Source: Chitinophagales bacterium (GTDB lineage: Bacteria > Bacteroidota > Bacteroidia > Chitinophagales > LD1). Taken from it: a stretch of 64,000 nt of DNA. The notes under the pieces are model-generated. The model ran no database searches, had not been told where the DNA came from, and worked only from the letters and a program-made list of their open reading frames with translations. How positions within the stretch are numbered: the stretch's first letter is position 1; each line of letters opens with the position of its first letter. A program made the translations under genes and the position numbers. Below are positions 28,090 to 37,312 of this stretch, piece after piece. Location: NCBI GenBank assembly GCA_019638515.1, contig JAHBTS010000002.1, positions 613,558 to 677,557 of the forward strand, in the 5' to 3' direction.

Positions 28090-29246
28090 TTGGCTTTATC
28101 TCTGAAATTATTCAACGCTTTGGTCCGCGATTGGCAGGCAGCACAGCCGAAGCCAATGCGCAGCTTTTTGTAAAGCAGGAAATAGAGCAGTTTTTACCGC
28201 AAGCTACATTGCAAACTTTTAAAGCGCCACTTACAGCCAAGTTCCGCAAAATGAAAATTTATGCTGTGCTATATTGGGTTAGCACGGCTCTGTTTTTCTG
28301 GAATCCACTAGCAGCTTTTGTGTTGGCTATTGGCAATGCATTTATTACCGTAAACGATTTAATGCGCAACGGTACTTTACTCGATTTTTTGTTTCCCAAA
28401 TTGCAATCGAGCAATGTAACCGCAGTAGTAGAGCCACAACAGCGCGCACGCCAAACTATTGTATTTGCCGGTCATATAGATTCTACAGAAGAATGCCAGT
28501 GGTGGTATTGGCTAAAGCAACTAGGCGGCTACCTTACCTTTGTTTGCGGCATACTAATTATACTTTTTGCGGTGTTTACCACTGTAGAAGCCTTGTTTTT
28601 AATAGCCTTCGGCAAACATGTTTTACGAGAGCTAAACTGGTTCTTCTTGGTGCTGGCTCCGGTTCAATTAGTGTATTTCACTTTTCACTCAAAACGTGTG
28701 GTAGAAGGTGCTGCCGATAACTTGAGCGGTATTGCCATTTCGTATGATTTGTTGAAATTTTTCCACAACAATCCATTGCAGCACACACGCATCAGGTTCA
28801 TTAGTTTTGGTTCTGAAGAAAAAGGACTGAGAGGCTCTAAAGCTTATGTTGCCGCTAATCTTGCTGAGCTAAAAGCAGAAAACAGCAAACTCGTAAACAT
28901 TGATACTATTAGGGTGGCGCAAGATGTTACCATTGTTCATAAAGAAACTATGATTGGTGTAGCCCACGATGCAGGATTGGTGCAAGAGGTAAAAACAGCT
29001 TTCGACAAACTACAATTGCCATGCGGCATTCATCCGCTGCCAATGGGTGGAACCGATGCCGTTCCATTTTCGGCACAAGGTATTCCAGCCATATCTATTA
29101 TTGGTTTAAATACTAAAAAACTTGACCCAACTTACCACACGCGTTTAGACACCGTTGCCATGCTGGAGCCACAAGCTTTAGAGAATGTGAAACAAGCGCT
29201 CATTGCCTATGTACAAAGTAGCGATGCCCGGCTACCAAACCAATAA
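28086..29246 (+). CDS. Membrane-embedded M28 family metallopeptidase
   Basis: 386 residues. The M28 zinc ligands are in place: FAGHIDS (His/Asp), GAADNLSG (Asp), SFGSEEKGLRGS (Glu-Glu), 'LVNIDTI' (Asp) and YHTRLDT (His). Unusually, two to three transmembrane helices (LGGYLTFVCGILIILFAVF, 'LNWFFLVLAPVQLVYFTF') are inserted between the first His and Asp motifs, and one more region (AVLYWVSTALFFWNP to AFVLAIGNAF) precedes the active site. It is probably an aminopeptidase anchored in the inner membrane with the catalytic part facing cytoplasm or periplasm. It overlaps the CmpB-like gene. Confidence 0.85.
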   Translation: MIGFISEIIQRFGPRLAGSTAEANAQLFVKQEIEQFLPQATLQTFKAPLTAKFRKMKIYAVLYWVSTALFFWNPLAAFVLAIGNAFITVNDLMRNGTLLDFLFPKLQSSNVTAVVEPQQRARQTIVFAGHIDSTEECQWWYWLKQLGGYLTFVCGILIILFAVFTTVEALFLIAFGKHVLRELNWFFLVLAPVQLVYFTFHSKRVVEGAADNLSGIAISYDLLKFFHNNPLQHTRIRFISFGSEEKGLRGSKAYVAANLAELKAENSKLVNIDTIRVAQDVTIVHKETMIGVAHDAGLVQEVKTAFDKLQLPCGIHPLPMGGTDAVPFSAQGIPAISIIGLNTKKLDPTYHTRLDTVAMLEPQALENVKQALIAYVQSSDARLPNQ

Positions 29247-29257
29247 AATTGCGACTC

Positions 29258-30613
29258 ATGCGCATTTATTTATTGCTAATATTTTCTTGTTGCTTGTTGG
29301 TAAATGCGCAAAACATTCCAAAGTATGCACCCAAAGTGCATAGGGTTCTTTTTCTATTAGACGCTTCGGGTAGCATGAAAGAAAAATGGCATACCGAAAC
29401 TCGTTTTGAAACTGCCAAAAAACTATTGGTGAAGCTTATTGATTCTGTAGAACAAAAAAATCCGAATGTGGAGTTTGCCGTTAGGGTATTTGGTCATCAA
29501 TTTCCGCGCGAGCAGCGAAACTGCACCGACTCCAAACTCTTAGTACCTTTTGCAAAAAACAATTCAGAGAAAATACATCGGATGCTTCAAAGCATTTCGC
29601 CTAAAGGAATGACACCCATTGCTTATTCCATTACACAATCGGCTACCGATTTTCCTGAAGATGAGCGCGCTCTTAACTCTATTATTTTAATTACCGATGG
29701 CGAAGAAAACTGCAACCTAAATCCATGCGATGCTGCTAAACAATTAGCACTAAAACGGATTGCGCTAAAACCATTTATAGTAGGCTTAAACTTTTCGCAG
29801 CCGGCCGCTGAAAAATTTAATTGTGTGGGCACTGTTTTTAATCCAAAAGACGAGAATTCTTTCAGCAATACCGTAGGTATTATTATTAAACAAACGCTCC
29901 ACACCACTACCACTCAAGTAAATTTAATAGACCAAAATGGCAATGCCTCCATCACCAATATTCCATTTTCGCTCTTAGATGCTGCCAGTGGTAAAGTGCT
30001 CTATAATTTTGTTCACCATACCGATAGCAAAGGCAATTCAGACACGCTGTTTTTAAACCCCGTTGGCTTATACGATATTATTGTTTACACCACTCCGGCA
30101 GTGCGTAAAAACAATATTGAACTCACCGTAGGCAAGCACAACATTATTGCTGTAGATGCACCTTTAGGCAATGTAACTTTTTCGGGAGCAGCTGCCAACG
30201 ATGCCGCTGTTGTGGTTCGAAATAATAGCAGCATAATCTCGCAACAAAACATAGGCGAAACCAAGCAATACCTCTTAGGAAAATATAGCTCCGAAGCCAC
30301 TACCCTGCCACCAACGTTTTGGCACGAAATTATACCAGCACCCAATACCAAAAATGAAATTGCTATTACAGGATTTGCCACACTATCGCTTAGTGCCATA
30401 GAAGCATACACCGTAAGTTTAATTGCAGAAGAAAGTAATAATTCAAAAAGGATAATTGAACAGTTTGAGTTAAAAGACAATAAGCAATTTAAACTGCAAC
30501 CGGGCAACTACCTGCTTATCTATAAACCTGCAACATCGCAAAAAACCGAGAGCACAAAGTCTATTAAAATTCAGTTAGAAGAAAACAAATATCAATCTAT
30601 AATGCTGCGTTAA
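29258..30613 (+). CDS. Secreted von Willebrand factor type A protein
   Basis: 451 residues counted from ATG 29258; a TTG start 9 bp upstream is less likely. A Sec signal peptide (RIYLLLIFSCCLLVNAQ) is followed by a VWA domain from about residue 30 with intact MIDAS: DASGS (about 33-37), 'KGMTPIAYSI' (Thr) and 'ITDGEE' (Asp). The C-terminal 200 residues are beta-rich repeats. Such VWA proteins bind a ligand through a metal ion at the envelope. It follows the M28 gene by 11 bp and is probably in the same operon. Confidence 0.85.
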   Translation: MRIYLLLIFSCCLLVNAQNIPKYAPKVHRVLFLLDASGSMKEKWHTETRFETAKKLLVKLIDSVEQKNPNVEFAVRVFGHQFPREQRNCTDSKLLVPFAKNNSEKIHRMLQSISPKGMTPIAYSITQSATDFPEDERALNSIILITDGEENCNLNPCDAAKQLALKRIALKPFIVGLNFSQPAAEKFNCVGTVFNPKDENSFSNTVGIIIKQTLHTTTTQVNLIDQNGNASITNIPFSLLDAASGKVLYNFVHHTDSKGNSDTLFLNPVGLYDIIVYTTPAVRKNNIELTVGKHNIIAVDAPLGNVTFSGAAANDAAVVVRNNSSIISQQNIGETKQYLLGKYSSEATTLPPTFWHEIIPAPNTKNEIAITGFATLSLSAIEAYTVSLIAEESNNSKRIIEQFELKDNKQFKLQPGNYLLIYKPATSQKTESTKSIKIQLEENKYQSIMLR

Positions 30614-30644
30614 GCAGTGTACATTCACTACTTTAAAAACAGCT

Positions 30645-30691
30645 TGCAACCGCAGTTGCAGCCTATTTATGTTATTGGCTTTCCAAGCCAA
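30645..30691 (+). terminator. Two hairpins after the VWA gene, possible terminator
   Basis: TGCAAC-CGCA-GTTGCA (30645-30660) and TTGGCTT-TCC-AAGCCAA (30675-30691) form two short hairpins 31-78 bp after the VWA stop. The second is followed by AAGATGAAAT, not U, so it is a weak terminator by rule. They separate the VWA operon from tnaA. Confidence 0.35.
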
Positions 30692-30721
30692 AAGATGAAA
30701 TAAATCAGTTTATTGAACCCC

Positions 30722-30773
30722 TTCTTGTACTTACTTTAGCCGCTAAACAAAACGGTATAAAACCGTACAAGAA
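30722..30773 (+). promoter_or_regulatory. tnaA leader inverted repeats
   Basis: TTCTTGTAC (30722-30730) and GTACAAGAA (30765-30773) are a perfect 9-bp inverted repeat ending 2 bp before the tnaA start codon. The loop contains a second hairpin ACGGT (30752-30756)/ACCGT (30762-30766) that shares bases with the outer one, so the two structures are mutually exclusive. No Trp-rich leader peptide is visible upstream. Confidence 0.45.
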
Positions 30774-30775
30774 AC

Positions 30776-32164
30776 ATGAGCGATAAAAAACAAAGAACAC
30801 TCTGCGAACCATTTAAAATAAAAATGGTTGAACCTTTGCGTGTTACTACAGAAGCCTATAGAAAAACAGCATTGGAAGCAGCCGGCTACAATCCATTTTT
30901 ATTGCACTCCGATGATGTATTTATAGACCTGCTTACCGATAGTGGCACAGGCGCCATGAGCGATCGCCAATGGGCTGGAATTATGACCGGAGACGAAAGT
31001 TACGCAGGAGCTCGCAGTTGGGAGCATTTAGAGCATACCGTAAAAGCATTAAGCGGTATGCCACACGTATTGCCTACACACCAAGGCAGAGCCGCAGAAA
31101 GAATTTTATACGGCATACTCGGTGGCAAAAACAAGGTATTCATTAGCAACACACATTTCGATACTACTCGCGCCAACATTGAATTTACCGGAGCCACAGC
31201 CATAGATGTAATGCCCGATGAAGCCAACAACCCAGAGCTATATCTCCCATTCAAAGGGAATATTGATATAGAGAAAACCGAAAAATTGATTCAACAATAT
31301 GGCAAAGAAAATATTGCCGCTATTGTAATTACCGTTACCAATAATTCATCGGGCGGCCAACCTGTAAGCATGGCAAACGTAAAAGCACTGCGCCTTCTTT
31401 GCGATAAATACCAATTGCTATTGGTAATAGACGGCTGCCGCATTGCCGAAAACAGCTACTTTATTAAACAACGAGAAGAAGGCTACGCAGAAAAATCTTA
31501 CTACGCCATTGCACAAGAAATGCTGGCGCTGGGCGATGCCTTTGTAATGAGTTCTAAAAAAGACGGACTCGTAAACATAGGTGGGCTACTCACGCTCAAA
31601 GATGATGCCCTTGCCACCAAATGCAAAAACCTTCTAATTATATCTGAAGGATTTACCACCTATGGCGGACTTGCCGGCAGAGATATGGAAGCACTTGCCA
31701 TTGGATTGAAAGAAGTATTCGACCCGGATTACTTACACTACAGAATAAAAAGCACTACCTACTTAGGCAATCACTTAAAAGAAAAAGGTATTCCCGTAGT
31801 ATGGCCAATTGGCGGACATGCAGTATATATAGATGCAAAAAAACTATATCCCAATATTCCTGTTGAAGAATATCCGGGGCAAGCACTCGTTTGCGATTTA
31901 TACACCCAAGGCGGCATACGCTGTGTAGAAGTTGGAAGTGTAATGTTTGGCAAATACGATAGCAATAAAAAATTGATTCCTGCCCAAAACGAATTAGTGC
32001 GATTGGCAATTCCAAGAAGGGTATATACACAAAGTCATATTGATTACGTACTCGATGTTTTTGATGATATTCTTGAATTACGTGAACAAAAACAGGGCTA
32101 CAAAATTGTTTATGAACCTCCCTTCTTACGACACTTTACAGCTAAATTTCAAAAAGTAGCATAA
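30776..32164 (+). CDS. tnaA: Tryptophanase
   Basis: 462 residues, the normal length. It splits L-Trp into indole, pyruvate and ammonia using PLP. The PLP lysine lies in MSSKKDGLVNIGG (about residue 260), and the 'VIDGCRIAENSYFI' and 'GGHAVYIDAKKLYPNIP' blocks match tryptophanase. At the position where tyrosine phenol-lyase has 'SMERG' with substrate-binding Arg, this protein has RCVEVGS, as in tryptophanase (AVEIGS). The C-terminus ends LRHFTAKF. It opens a region rich in tryptophan and NO genes. A leader with alternative hairpins precedes it. Confidence 0.92.
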   Translation: MSDKKQRTLCEPFKIKMVEPLRVTTEAYRKTALEAAGYNPFLLHSDDVFIDLLTDSGTGAMSDRQWAGIMTGDESYAGARSWEHLEHTVKALSGMPHVLPTHQGRAAERILYGILGGKNKVFISNTHFDTTRANIEFTGATAIDVMPDEANNPELYLPFKGNIDIEKTEKLIQQYGKENIAAIVITVTNNSSGGQPVSMANVKALRLLCDKYQLLLVIDGCRIAENSYFIKQREEGYAEKSYYAIAQEMLALGDAFVMSSKKDGLVNIGGLLTLKDDALATKCKNLLIISEGFTTYGGLAGRDMEALAIGLKEVFDPDYLHYRIKSTTYLGNHLKEKGIPVVWPIGGHAVYIDAKKLYPNIPVEEYPGQALVCDLYTQGGIRCVEVGSVMFGKYDSNKKLIPAQNELVRLAIPRRVYTQSHIDYVLDVFDDILELREQKQGYKIVYEPPFLRHFTAKFQKVA

Positions 32165-32327
32165 CCAGCAACATACCGCAGCCTGCCTGCTGCAAGCAAT
32201 ACTTTACATGCTGAAAGACAACCATCAAATTACTGACCTTCATCATGTTTCATACGCATGCATATCAGTTTTATTCAACATGAAAATCATCTTACCGAAT
32301 AATTAAAATCACCTTTAATTCTAAACT

Positions 32328-32354
32328 ATGATTGTAATATTGCAGTACAATCAT
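32328..32354. promoter_or_regulatory. Inverted repeat upstream of first rrf2 gene
   Basis: ATGATTGTA (32328-32336) and TACAATCAT (32346-32354) are perfect 9-bp arms with a 9-nt spacer, ending 5 bp before the ATG of the Rrf2 gene. It probably serves as an autoregulatory operator. It differs from the GGACAATTTTGTCC boxes elsewhere in the island. Confidence 0.6.
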
Positions 32355-32359
32355 CCAAC

Positions 32360-32776
32360 ATGCTTTCAAAAGCTTCGCAATACGCAATTAAGTCGCTTAT
32401 TTTTATTGGCAGCCAGCCAAACCGCGTTACATTAAAAGATGTTTCAAAAGCTATTGATTCTCCTCCAGCTTTTACTTCTAAAATATTGCAGCGCTTGGTG
32501 GCAGCACAAATTGTTGATTCTATTAAAGGTATTGGCGGTGGTTTTGAAATTAACCCCAAAAAGCTAAAAACAATTAAGCTCGTTACTATTATGAAAGCAA
32601 TTGAAAGCTGCGATATTTCTACTAGTTGCTTCCTGGGCTTTCCAAAATGCAGCGACCAAAACCCATGCCCCGTTCACCATTTGTATAAACCAATAAAAGA
32701 AAAATTAAACACTGAATTGCTCAATGTTTCACTTAAAGATATTATGGATGATCCTAAGGCCATTCTGTTTCAATAG
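32360..32776 (+). CDS. Rrf2-family Fe-S regulator (NsrR/IscR-like)
   Basis: 138 residues. An N-terminal winged HTH ('SKASQYAIKSLIFIGSQPNRVTLKDVSKAI', 'SKILQRLVAAQIVDSIKGIGGGF' in pieces) is followed by a cysteine cluster C-x6-C-x5-C (CFLGFPKC, CSDQNPC), which binds a [4Fe-4S] or [2Fe-2S] cluster in NsrR-like proteins. NO destroys the cluster and releases repression. It lies 65 bp upstream of norC, so it is the likely local NO sensor. A second paralogue with identical spacing is at 51328-51762. Confidence 0.85.
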   Translation: MLSKASQYAIKSLIFIGSQPNRVTLKDVSKAIDSPPAFTSKILQRLVAAQIVDSIKGIGGGFEINPKKLKTIKLVTIMKAIESCDISTSCFLGFPKCSDQNPCPVHHLYKPIKEKLNTELLNVSLKDIMDDPKAILFQ

Positions 32777-32803
32777 GGACTAAATTTTTTTTCACTTAAA
32801 AAT

Positions 32804-32817
32804 GGACAATTTTGTCC
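32804..32817. promoter_or_regulatory. NO-regulon box upstream of norC (GGACAA-TT-TTGTCC)
   Basis: A perfect dyad GGACAATTTTGTCC followed by GAT lies 25 bp before the norC ATG. Very similar sequences stand upstream of ric copy 1 (37313-37332) and of the second rrf2 (51806-51825). The position near the start of the nor operon fits a repressor site overlapping the promoter. Confidence 0.65.
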
Positions 32818-32841
32818 GATTAACAAAAAAATAAAAAGCGT

Positions 32842-33279
32842 ATGTTATCTAAAGGACAAGCGCGAGCATTTTTCTTGGGAGGTACTGCAGTAACCTTTGC
32901 AGTTTTCTTAGGATTATCGTGGGACTCGCTCAGCACCGAAGTGCCAAAACAAACACACGAACAAAACCTTACATCGCAGGTCATAAATGGAAAGCATTTA
33001 TGGGAGAACAATAACTGCATGGGTTGCCACACCATTATGGGCGAAGGAGCATACTATGCACCCGAACTTACAAAAGTAGTAGAGCGCAGAGGCGAAAACT
33101 ATATTAAAGCAGCGCTCATGTCGAAAACACCATGGTCGCCACGCGGTAGAAAAATGGTAGCATATGGTTTTTCTGAACAAGAAGCCAACGATTTGGTTGC
33201 ATTCTTTACCTGGGTTGGCAATGCAGATTTAAACGGATTCCCTGCAAAACCAAAATACAAAACAAGTCATAACAATTAA
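32842..33279 (+). CDS. norC: Nitric oxide reductase subunit C
   Basis: 145 residues, one N-terminal transmembrane anchor (GQARAFFLGGTAVTFAVFL) and a single haem-c motif CMGCH near residue 59, typical of NorC. The sequence continues 'IMGEGAYYAPELTKV...GRKMVAYGFSEQEANDLVAFF', the usual NorC region with the axial Met. NorC passes electrons to NorB. It lies 10 bp upstream of norB and 25 bp downstream of the GGACAATTTTGTCC box. Confidence 0.92.
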   Translation: MLSKGQARAFFLGGTAVTFAVFLGLSWDSLSTEVPKQTHEQNLTSQVINGKHLWENNNCMGCHTIMGEGAYYAPELTKVVERRGENYIKAALMSKTPWSPRGRKMVAYGFSEQEANDLVAFFTWVGNADLNGFPAKPKYKTSHNN

Positions 33280-33289
33280 ACAACACAAT

Positions 33290-34627
33290 ATGAGGTACAA
33301 ATCACAAAAAGTAGCATACTGGTTCTTTGCGCTATGCATGCTTCTATTCTCGCTGCAATTGGTATATGGTTTCATCATGGGCTTTGCACACATGGGCTAC
33401 GATAACCTACATAGTTTCATTCCATTTAATACGGCACGTGCCGTGCACACCAATCTATTAGTAGTTTGGCTGCTGGCAGGTTTTATGGGAGCCGCATACT
33501 ATATAATTCCTGAAGAAGCCGAAAATGAACTGGTGAGTGTAAAACTTGCATATGCACAACTTGTATCGCTGGCAATAGTTGGCGTAATTGCCATTGTTGG
33601 CTATCACTTCAACTACTGGGAAGGCAGAAAATTCCTTGAAATTCCACGTCCATTAGACTACCTTGTAGTAGTAAATGTTTTAACCTTTCTAGGTATAATT
33701 CTGCTTACGTTATTTAAAGGAAAAAAACGCACTACCACCTCATTAGTATTGAGTATGGGATTGGTGTTTGCAGCACTGCTTTACCTCCCGGGAATGATAT
33801 GGTTCGACAATCAAACCATGGATTCGTTTTTCCGCTGGTGGGTAGTACATCTTTGGGTAGAAGGAGTTTGGGAACTTATACTGGGCGGTATTCTAGCATT
33901 CTTACTCATTAAAATTACAGGTGTAGATAGAGAAGTAATTGAAAAATGGCTTTATGTAATTGTAGGGCTAACATTTATATCCGGCATTTTAGGCACAGGG
34001 CACCACTACTACTACATTGGTGCACCAAAATACTGGCTAATGATAGGCGGCATTTTTTCAGCACTAGAGCCTTTGGCATTCTTAGCTATGGCACTTTTTG
34101 CAATAGCCATGTACCGAAAAGGAGAGAAAAAACACCCCAATAAAATTGCACTAAGCTGGACACTCGGCACCGCAATAGTATCATTTGTTGGCGCAGGATT
34201 ATTAGGCTTAGCCCACACCTTGCCATCCGTAAACATGTACACCCACGGCACATTGGTAACTGCCATGCACGGACACTTAGCATTTTGGGGTGCTTACGGC
34301 ATGATAGTACTCGCAATAATAAGCTATACCATGCCCAATATGACCGGAAGAAAACGTTATGACAATGCCAACGGACAATGGGCATTTTGGCTCTCCAACA
34401 TTGGCATGATTGGCATGACCTCCGCCTTTGCAGCAGCAGGTATAGCACAGGTGTATATGGAAAGAATAATGGGGCTTGATTTTGGAGAAGTACAACGCGA
34501 AATTCAAGTTCACTTTTTAGTACTGGTACTTTGTGCCACACTCTTTGCTACCGGAGTAGGTTTCTTTATCTACGAATTTGCAAAATACGGATTGCCAACA
34601 GATGAAGCCTTAGAGCCTCAACACTAA
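33290..34627 (+). CDS. norB: Nitric oxide reductase subunit B (cytochrome c-dependent)
   Basis: 445 residues, about 12 transmembrane helices. Histidine ligands: 'FNTARAVHTNLLVVWLLAGF' (haem b), 'WWVVHLWVEGVWEL' (Fe-B His/Glu in TM6, with the Glu of cNOR), 'GTGHHYYYIG' (two His for Fe-B) and 'HGTLVTAMHGHLAFWGAYG' (haem ligands H-x-H). The Glu in TM6 and absence of a Tyr cross-link are features of NorB. It reduces two NO to N2O with electrons from NorC. No quinol-binding extension is present, so it is the short cNorB type. Confidence 0.95.
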   Translation: MRYKSQKVAYWFFALCMLLFSLQLVYGFIMGFAHMGYDNLHSFIPFNTARAVHTNLLVVWLLAGFMGAAYYIIPEEAENELVSVKLAYAQLVSLAIVGVIAIVGYHFNYWEGRKFLEIPRPLDYLVVVNVLTFLGIILLTLFKGKKRTTTSLVLSMGLVFAALLYLPGMIWFDNQTMDSFFRWWVVHLWVEGVWELILGGILAFLLIKITGVDREVIEKWLYVIVGLTFISGILGTGHHYYYIGAPKYWLMIGGIFSALEPLAFLAMALFAIAMYRKGEKKHPNKIALSWTLGTAIVSFVGAGLLGLAHTLPSVNMYTHGTLVTAMHGHLAFWGAYGMIVLAIISYTMPNMTGRKRYDNANGQWAFWLSNIGMIGMTSAFAAAGIAQVYMERIMGLDFGEVQREIQVHFLVLVLCATLFATGVGFFIYEFAKYGLPTDEALEPQH

Positions 34628-34643
34628 ACTATTCTATATACAC

Positions 34644-34679
34644 AAGGCTGCTTGCTGCATCTGCCACAGGCAGCCTTTT
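34644..34679 (+). terminator. Intrinsic terminator after norB
   Basis: AAGGCTGC (34644-34651) and GCAGCCTT (34670-34677) pair over 8 bp with an 18-nt loop and are followed by UUUU. It lies 17 bp after the norB stop, leaving norQ (34716) to be transcribed by read-through or from its own promoter. Confidence 0.65.
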
Positions 34680-34715
34680 CCTAAACAATAAATACCTATT
34701 CAGTAAAAGCAAGTT

Positions 34716-35522
34716 ATGGAAGCAGTAATTGAAATGATAGAAAGCAAAACAAACATTCCGTACTACAAACCCACCGGAAAAGAAATTGAAGTATTTGAAA
34801 AAGCAGTAGCCAATAAGTTGCCTTTATTGCTAAAAGGCCCAACAGGAAGTGGAAAATCCAGATTTGTAGAACACATGGCACACACCATTGCGCAGCCACT
34901 CATTACTGTAAGTTGCCACGAAGAAACCTCTGCCACCGACCTTATTGGCAGGTTTATCATTAAAGGTGCAGAAAGCATTTGGATAGACGGACCACTCACT
35001 ACAGCCGTAAAAAAAGGATACATACTGTATTTAGATGAAGTTGCAGAAGCCCGCCCCGATGTAATTGTAGCCATACACTCCCTTACCGACCACAGACGCG
35101 AATTATACATTGATAAACTCGGAAAAACTATAAAGGCACATGAAAATTTTATGCTTATAGCATCCTTTAATCCGGGCTATCAAAAAGGCTTCAAGGAACT
35201 AAAACCATCTACCCGCCAGCGTTTTATAGCATTAGGTTTTAACTATCCTGTGCCCCCCATAGAAACAGAAATACTTGTAAACGAAACCAACATAGATGAA
35301 GATACTGCTAAGAAAATTGTAGCCATTGGCAATAAAATTCGCCACCTAAAAGAAATGGGTCTTACAGAAACTGCTTCCACACGCCTTTTAGTAGATGCCG
35401 CCAAACTCATAAAAAGTGGATTGCCTAAAAGACTATCGGTGCGCGTAGCTATCATAGAACCACTTTCAGACGATGAAGAAGTAATTCAAGCATTGGCTGA
35501 TACCTGTAATCTACTCATTTAG
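34716..35522 (+). CDS. norQ: MoxR-type ATPase, NorQ/CbbQ
   Basis: 268 residues, AAA+ MoxR family. Walker A LLKGPTGSGKSRFVEH (about 37-47), Walker B 'YILYLDEVAEARPDV' and sensor motif 'FMLIASFNPGY'. 'SCHEETSATDLIGRFI' is the pore-loop region seen in CbbQ/NorQ. With NorD it activates NorB, probably by inserting the non-haem iron. It precedes norD by 5 bp and follows the norB terminator. Confidence 0.9.
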   Translation: MEAVIEMIESKTNIPYYKPTGKEIEVFEKAVANKLPLLLKGPTGSGKSRFVEHMAHTIAQPLITVSCHEETSATDLIGRFIIKGAESIWIDGPLTTAVKKGYILYLDEVAEARPDVIVAIHSLTDHRRELYIDKLGKTIKAHENFMLIASFNPGYQKGFKELKPSTRQRFIALGFNYPVPPIETEILVNETNIDEDTAKKIVAIGNKIRHLKEMGLTETASTRLLVDAAKLIKSGLPKRLSVRVAIIEPLSDDEEVIQALADTCNLLI

Positions 35523-35527
35523 CAACT

Positions 35528-37294
35528 ATGGATTTAGACGAATATATTTTTGAGCGAATAGCCAAATACTTTAAACGTAGAGAAAAAGAAAAACACCGTG
35601 CCGAAGTACAGCGCGTAGTGTTAGAAGATATTCGTCCGCGCCTGCTCATTATTGCTAGAGCATTCTCCGGCATACCAATTGAAATATTTCCGGCCGAGCG
35701 CGAAGGAGGATACAAAAACAACAACTTCTTTCTACCCGTATCCATGGCGCTTTTTCCTACCTACAACGAAAACTTATCGTTTTACTTTTACCGAATTATT
35801 TACTTATCGGTACAGCAAGCGCTACAACTAAATTGGCAAAAAAATACAATCGAAATAGCTGCACAATCGCAAAGCAAAGCACAAGAAACAGCTCCGCTTG
35901 TATTGCATACATTAAAAGAAAAATACCCCATTGCATTTGAACTGCATGAAGCGTTGAAACAACAACTTTGTAACCTACACAGCAACCCTAAAGCAACTCC
36001 CGATTACACTTGGCTATATGGCAAATGGATGCTAAATGAACCTATAACTACACCACCAAAAGAGTTACAAAACATTGGAGATAAAATAAAAGCAGCCTTA
36101 CAGCAAAAGCCACCTACTACCATTAAAGCAAAAGCAGTAGAAGCAATACAAAGTATAGCGGTAGATAAAAAACAACAAGAAGACTATGTTCTTACACATA
36201 ATTTCGAAAAGGTAGAAACCGCAGAAGAATTCGATGGTGTATGGAGAAACTTTGATGGCGATGATGAGCTAGAAAAACACCAAGATGCCTTAGATGAACT
36301 CAACATGAAACTTACGGTTAGGGTAGATGATACCACTCACTCCGTTTACCAGGCAGAGTTTATAGAAAACACCTCCATTGCCGAAAGCAGCGAACAACCC
36401 AACAACAGCTTCTCCATTGCTTATCCCGAATGGGACTACGCACATCGCCAGTATCGCCAGCACTTTTGTAAAGTGTTTCCCCAACACCAAGCAAATACCA
36501 ATAGCCAATACTATAAGCACACCATCAATACTCACCAATCAGTACTCAACGGCTTACGCAAGGCGCTAACTGCCACTAATAACAAATTAGCTCAACAACG
36601 CAGACAACCACACGGCAATGAATTTGATTTAGATGCCCTTACCGATTTATTTACTGATGTACACAGCAAAAAAACACCCTCCGATAAAATATATCTATCC
36701 AATAGAAAAAAAGAAAAAGACATATCCATTCTGCTTATGCTCGATAGCAGCCTCTCCAGCGATGGCTATGTGGCAGGAAACAGAGTAATAGATATTGAAA
36801 AACAAGTTGCCATCCTCTTTGGCGAAATACTACATGAGTTTCAGATAGATTTTTCCGTAGCCTCTTTCTTCTCTAAAACAAGAAATTATCTGTGCTACAA
36901 CACACTCAAAAATTTCAACGAGCCTTGGAATACAGCCAAATACAAAATAGGAGCCGCAGAGCCGCAAGGCTACACTAGAATTGGCGGAGCACTACGCCAT
37001 GCCAGAGCACAACTCCAAGCACGGGCAACACGTAATAAATGGCTTATCCTTTTAAGCGATGGCAAACCCAACGATTACGATAAATACGAAGGCAAATACG
37101 GCATAAGCGATGTAAAGCAAGCACTACGTGAGCTCAACGAACAACATATCAACTCCTATGCACTTGCAATAGAAGCACAAGCCCGCTACTACCTCCCACA
37201 AATGTTTGGGCAAAATCATTACCAAATACTCTCCTCGCCTACCGAATTGCTAGCTGCACTGGCACTTTTATTCCAAAAAATTAAGCACAGTTAA
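35528..37294 (+). CDS. norD: NorD, VWA-containing activator of NO reductase
   Basis: 588 residues, near the family's length. The C-terminal 200 residues are a VWA domain with the MIDAS LLMLDSSLSSDG (DxSxS, about 397-402), 'TRIGGALRHARAQL' (Thr region) and 'LLSDGKPNDYDKYEGKYG' (Asp). The N-terminal and middle parts are helical with low-complexity Gln/Asn/Lys stretches. NorD and NorQ work as a chaperone pair for NorBC. The order norC-norB-norQ-norD is the standard one. Confidence 0.9.
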   Translation: MDLDEYIFERIAKYFKRREKEKHRAEVQRVVLEDIRPRLLIIARAFSGIPIEIFPAEREGGYKNNNFFLPVSMALFPTYNENLSFYFYRIIYLSVQQALQLNWQKNTIEIAAQSQSKAQETAPLVLHTLKEKYPIAFELHEALKQQLCNLHSNPKATPDYTWLYGKWMLNEPITTPPKELQNIGDKIKAALQQKPPTTIKAKAVEAIQSIAVDKKQQEDYVLTHNFEKVETAEEFDGVWRNFDGDDELEKHQDALDELNMKLTVRVDDTTHSVYQAEFIENTSIAESSEQPNNSFSIAYPEWDYAHRQYRQHFCKVFPQHQANTNSQYYKHTINTHQSVLNGLRKALTATNNKLAQQRRQPHGNEFDLDALTDLFTDVHSKKTPSDKIYLSNRKKEKDISILLMLDSSLSSDGYVAGNRVIDIEKQVAILFGEILHEFQIDFSVASFFSKTRNYLCYNTLKNFNEPWNTAKYKIGAAEPQGYTRIGGALRHARAQLQARATRNKWLILLSDGKPNDYDKYEGKYGISDVKQALRELNEQHINSYALAIEAQARYYLPQMFGQNHYQILSSPTELLAALALLFQKIKHS

Positions 37295-37312
37295 ATACTT
37301 TAATCATCTCTA

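Noticed and set aside
30776-32164. Tyrosine phenol-lyase identity
   Set aside because: The position with the substrate-binding Arg of TPL is Val (RCVEVGS), and the surrounding block matches tryptophanase.
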